Assembly: GCA_949357655.1 (NCBI GenBank)
Contig: CASHTG010000015.1
Span: 3,100,001-3,164,000 of the forward strand
Source of the DNA: Parascedosporium putredinis
Taxonomy: Eukaryota > Ascomycota > Sordariomycetes > Microascales > Microascaceae
Direction: 5' to 3'
Length of the DNA stretch: 64,000 nt
Shown piece by piece: positions 60,301-64,000 of the stretch. Positions within the stretch are counted from its first letter, which is position 1. Every line of letters begins with the position of its first letter. Position numbers and translations under genes: made by a program. Below the pieces are notes generated by a model. The model was not told the origin of the DNA, did no database searches, and saw only the letters and a program-made list of their open reading frames with translations.

Positions 60301-62542
60301 GCGACGGCGACGGAGAATGTCATCATGGACGTGATGCATAATCTAGGCATGTCGAATTCCCAGGTCTTTACCCAGAGCTTCAACCGGCCAAATCTATATT
60401 ATGAAGTACGGTTAAAGACGGGGAACGCCAGCGCGCTGGAGAGCATCGCCGATCTGATACAGACCAAATACCCCAATCAGTGCGGTATCGTATATACCAT
60501 TTCTCGGAAAAACGCCGAGGATGTCGCCATGAAACTCCGTGGCTTTGGGGTCCAGGCCGCCCATTACCACGCGTCAGTGCCAGCGGCGGAGAAGGCTGCC
60601 ACGCAGCGACAATGGCAGCGGGATAGTATCCGTGTTGTTGTGGCCACGATTGCCTTTGGCATGGGTATCGACAAACCAGACGTGCGCTTCGTCATTCATC
60701 ACGGCCTCCCCAAGAGTCTGGAGGGCTACTACCAGGAAACGGGCAGAGCAGGAAGAGATGGCAAGCCCTCCGATTGCTACCTGTACTTCAGTCACGCTGA
60801 TGCCCGCGTACTGCGCAAGCTCATCATGGACGGAGAGGGCGGCTGGGACCAAAAGGAAAGGCAAAAGGGATGCTGAATCGCATGGTCGCCTTTTGCGACA
60901 ACCCATCTGACTGCCGTCGCGTTGAGGTACTGAGGTATTTTGGAGAAGTTTTTGATCGGGCAGAGTGCAGGAAGACTTGCGACAATTGTCGGACAGGCGC
61001 CGTTTCTGAGCAGAGGGACTTTACCGACATCGCGCAAGCTGTGTTAGAGGCCGTCAAGCACGATAGCAAACTGACTATGAATCAGTGCGCCGAGATCCTC
61101 CTAGGAAAGCGGAAACTCAGGTACGACGAGGACGAGCACCATGACGACGATGGACAACAGGATCGCCCACCACCACCCCAGTGCCATGGCGCCGCCACCC
61201 ACTTGAAGAAGTATGAGATCGAACGCATCATTGACCGGCTCAGCGTTGAAGGCGCCCTTACCGAGGAGAATCTGATCAACAAAAGCCGGCTTCGCCATTC
61301 AGTATCTTAGGGTGAGCCTTTATTCTTTTTTCCCGTTCCCATCCCCCATTTCTTCTGCCTTTGATTCGCTACAAGTAGATCGCTAACGGTATGCCATTCT
61401 AGATTGGGCCCCGAGCAGAGAGCTTCCGTACCGGTAGCCGCCGCCTTTTGCTTGCGGTGCAAGTGGGTAGGGGAGTAAGGAGCCCCTCCTGCTAAGCCGA
61501 AGAAGCGGGCGAAGAAGGGCGAGGCATCGAGGCTCGCTAACTCGACCGACGTTTCCTCTCCCGTGGCACCTGCGTCGAGGAAGAAGAAGGCCAAGGCATC
61601 CTCATCCCGACAGGACGAAGAAAGGGACGGAGTGCCGACCACGCGGAATGGTTACCAGAGAGACGATTTTGTGGTCGATTCTGATGACGATGACTATTTC
61701 GAGCCGTTGTCCAAGAAGCGCAAGTCCAATACGGGCCTCTGTGCCGATGCGCCACCCCTTGACCACACATCCCTTAACTCATTGCCTGAAATCCACCAAG
61801 AGGTGGTCCGGAACTTCGTCTCTGTCGCCAAGGATCGCGAGGAAGAGATACGAAATAATAACGGCCTACGCAGGCCCCTTTTCGGCGAGAAGGATTTCCA
61901 GCAGATGGCGATACATTGGACCATTACATTAGATGAGATGAAGCGCATCAATGGCATCGATCAAGGCCGCGTCAACACGTATGGCGAGAAGTTCCTCAGG
62001 CTCATTCGCGATTTCTACGGGGAGTACACGACAATGATGGGCGCCATGGGTGGGGATGACAGCATGGAAAATGTACTGGCTGGCGAGGACCACGAAATCG
62101 TCGACCTGGTCAGCTGCGACGAAGACGATTCTGACGCGATGGATATGGAAGCCGACCCCTCGAATGAGCGGCAATCTAGATTCTTCACGGCTCCCGTCGC
62201 GGGACGTGCTCAGGCCAACGCGGACCCGTCAGCCATTGCCCAGTGGCATCAGCGCCTCCAACAGGCAAGCCAATCGGCACCCGCCCCGGCAGCCCAGCCT
62301 TTGGGAACCGGCCAAGACGCTCGACCCTCTGGAGGGCGGAGGGCGGCCCGCGGGGGTTGGAAAAGCCGAGGGGGCAGCGGTAGGCGATCCAGCGGCACAT
62401 CCAGACGCAAGGCCTCGGGGGTGGCCCCTCGTCGAGGTCTGGCTTTTCTGGGAGTGGAAAGGGCGCTCGCGGCGGTCGGGGAGGTAGCAGGGGATCTGGC
62501 GGAGGCCAAGGCGGGTCTGCCATTGGGCTCATGCCGCTATAA
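57369..62542 (+). CDS. RecQ DNA helicase, Sgs1/BLM/QDE-3 type
   Basis: 3'-to-5' DNA helicase of the Sgs1/BLM class, acting with topoisomerase 3 in recombination and replication repair; the Neurospora member QDE-3 also takes part in quelling. ATG 57369 begins MTRNNLDEQLRWLL. About 780 disordered acidic residues precede the helicase core at about 59750: Walker A TGGGKS, SPLISLMQDQV, DEAH box (VIDEAHCVSQWGHDF), MALTATAT, ATIAFGMGIDKPDV and QETGRAGRDG. The zinc-binding part shows CRKTCDNC (60970). The RQC winged helix includes YEIERIIDRLSVEGALTEE, and an intron at 61312-61402 lies within it. An HRDC domain (61790-62030; DFQQMAIHWTITLDEMKRI) and a Gly/Arg/Ser-rich tail end GLMPL with TAA at 62540-62542. 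It totals about 1,690 residues, large like BLM/Sgs1. Many one-base frame changes (near 57590, 58080, 58480, 59230, 59400, 59733, 60860, 61283, 61480, 62415) break it up. Confidence 0.95.
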
Positions 62543-63707
62543 ATGGGTTTGAGACAACGGCACTCGGGCTAACGCGTGCTCATACTAATATTGGTAGAGG
62601 CATCGGTGTTGGGGCATCGGGCGGGACGGAACAAAGCCATTTTGTTCTCTTCCCACCTCGTCTTCTTCTTTTTTCTTCTTCTTTTTTTCTTTTTCATATA
62701 ATGTCTTTGTCCTTGTGCCTGTACGCTCGGCGCGCCTGGGAGGAGTTCCATGCGCCCAGAGAGAGACTGGCTGTCATGGACAATGAATGAAGGAGTCAAA
62801 AGGGTCATCTCTCCTTTGCACGGGGCGGGAAAGGGGCTCTGGGGGAGCAACAAAAAGGGTCTTGCATTCTATACCTGGCATTCGCACGCACGTTGGCATT
62901 TTCATAACGACTTATACTTTTTAGCATTGTGGGAGTTTATTAATGGCAATGAATCACCTTTTCCTTTCTTGAATATTCACGTTTACCCTATCTTGAGATG
63001 GGCGGTGGAGAGGGGGTGTTTCGCGCTGTTGGTCACAGGAAGGAGTATCAGAGAGAGCGAAGAACGAGGTCCCATGGCTCGTATTGTATCTTATCGGGGA
63101 GGAAAAAAAAGTGGCTTTTATTCGCTTGATTTGACATGGATATTCCTTCGAGCTTTGCGCAGATTCGGCCAAGACCCGACCATCTGGGAGTCGCAAGAGG
63201 GGACAAGGGCTAAGAAGCAGATTCAATAACGAACAAGAGAAACAAGGGTATATGGTAATGGTATACCGATCTAATAAGTACATCAAGATGTTGAGTAGGT
63301 GTTGAGGCCATCCGAGCCGGCACCAAATATGGGTAAACGGGAGCGAAAAAGAGATATTGATAATGTGCCTTGAAACAAAACAAGTCTAGCTGAGGGATTG
63401 CGCCTACTCGGTACGACTTGGTAGTATGACACGTAAGGCGGCACGATAGAAGAGAAGAGAGGAAGAAAAGGAGAGAGAGAGAGATAAGGACCTATACACC
63501 CTGATTGCAGGAAAGTCCGCTGTACTCCGACTAGTAAACCCAAAACCCGTAGTGAAGAAGGTGAAAAAAAGAAGAAGAAACAATGGTGGAATCATAGAAA
63601 TGCCTGCCGTAAATTTCGTGGAATTGTTGGTTACGAACCTGGTCGTAGTAGGGAAAACAAAATAAGGTGTATAAGAAGAGGAAGAGAGAAAGAGGAGAAA
63701 CCTCGCC
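62543..63707. other. 3' region of RecQ, purine-rich sequence
   Basis: 1.2 kb of untranslated and intergenic sequence with purine and pyrimidine tracts (62660-62700, 63450-63485, 63660-63700). No gene recognised. Confidence 0.45.
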
Positions 63708-64000
63708 TTAATACCGCCATCGAGGTTTGTTATCTTTTGGCTTCATCTCAGACGTGGATCGTTGCATGGCTGCCCGCGCACCTGCTAGCGCTTGGGGCTG
63801 CTGCGGCCAGATACGCTCCTCGCTTCTCTCAGAGTGGGCTGGGGAAGCAAGCTTGTCCTCCGAGAGGAGGTTGTGGCGAGGAGCTTGCAGGCCTGGCGGG
63901 GCGGGTCTGCTCGACGGGTCGTTGCGGCTGCAGAGAAGCTCGACGGGACTCGGTAGAGGAAGCTGACGTTTGGTTTATCAAGCGCGTCTTAGCAATTGCC
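63708..64000 (-). CDS. Possible last exon of an unidentified minus-strand gene (edge)
   Basis: On the minus strand a stop-free stretch from about 63947 down to the TAA at 63708-63710 reads, near its end, SEMKPKDNKPRWRY. It has a normal mix of charged and polar residues (for example LLSEDKLASPAHSERSEERI) unlike the simple repeats around it. An in-frame stop lies just upstream near 63960, next to an AG acceptor (CGTCAG), so a terminal exon after an intron is the simplest reading; the rest would be beyond the window. I recognise no family. It might be chance. Confidence 0.35.

Noticed and set aside
1..64000. Biosynthetic cluster, CRISPR array, prophage or transposon
   Set aside because: No polyketide or peptide synthase, no regularly spaced repeats, no transposase or integrase, and no long terminal repeats were seen; the gene content is eukaryotic housekeeping.

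Overview
The window is nuclear DNA of a filamentous ascomycete fungus. Genes have short GT-AG introns (about 50 to 140 nt) with CTAAC-type branch sites. The proteins (CYP51, PCNA, TERT, a QDE-3/Sgs1-type RecQ, a Gar2-type nucleolin, a DH-BAR-SH3 RhoGEF) look like those of Sordariomycetes, probably Hypocreales; that placement is an inference from remembered family resemblance, not from a search.

Layout, left to right: telomerase reverse transcriptase (-, cut by the left edge); a 5 kb gap; a Gef1/Tuba-like RhoGEF (+); a sucrose/alpha-glucoside-type transporter (+); oligoribonuclease REX2 (-); a Gfo/Idh/MocA oxidoreductase (+); a nucleolin/Gar2 protein (-); a complex I PDSW/NDUFB10 subunit (+); TFIID subunit TAF7 (+); mitoribosomal protein mL54 (-); a CENP-K/Sim4-like kinetochore protein (+); a DUF3074 START-like protein (+); CYP51 sterol 14-alpha-demethylase (-); PCNA (+); pyridoxal kinase (+); dUTPase (-); a three-KH RNA-binding protein (+); a small ABM-type alpha/beta-barrel protein (-); a 5 kb gap; a GPI-anchored Kre9/Knh-domain wall protein (+); a RecQ helicase (+); and a possible last exon of a minus-strand gene at the right edge. 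Most neighbours form convergent or divergent pairs. There are no operons, CRISPR arrays, confident tRNAs or intact transposons.

This is mostly housekeeping content: DNA replication and genome maintenance (TERT, PCNA, dUTPase, RecQ, CENP-K), gene expression (TAF7, Gar2, KH protein, REX2), mitochondrial function (NDUFB10, mL54) and membrane or wall biology (CYP51, RhoGEF, GPI protein, transporter). No new multi-gene defence or metabolic system is visible.

The main oddity is technical or evolutionary. Nearly every conserved gene carries one or more single-base frame changes, usually one base short in a homopolymer, including genes expected to be essential. These read as consensus errors of an unpolished assembly rather than pseudogenes. 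Gene spans below therefore bridge several frames, and single open reading frames understate the real proteins.
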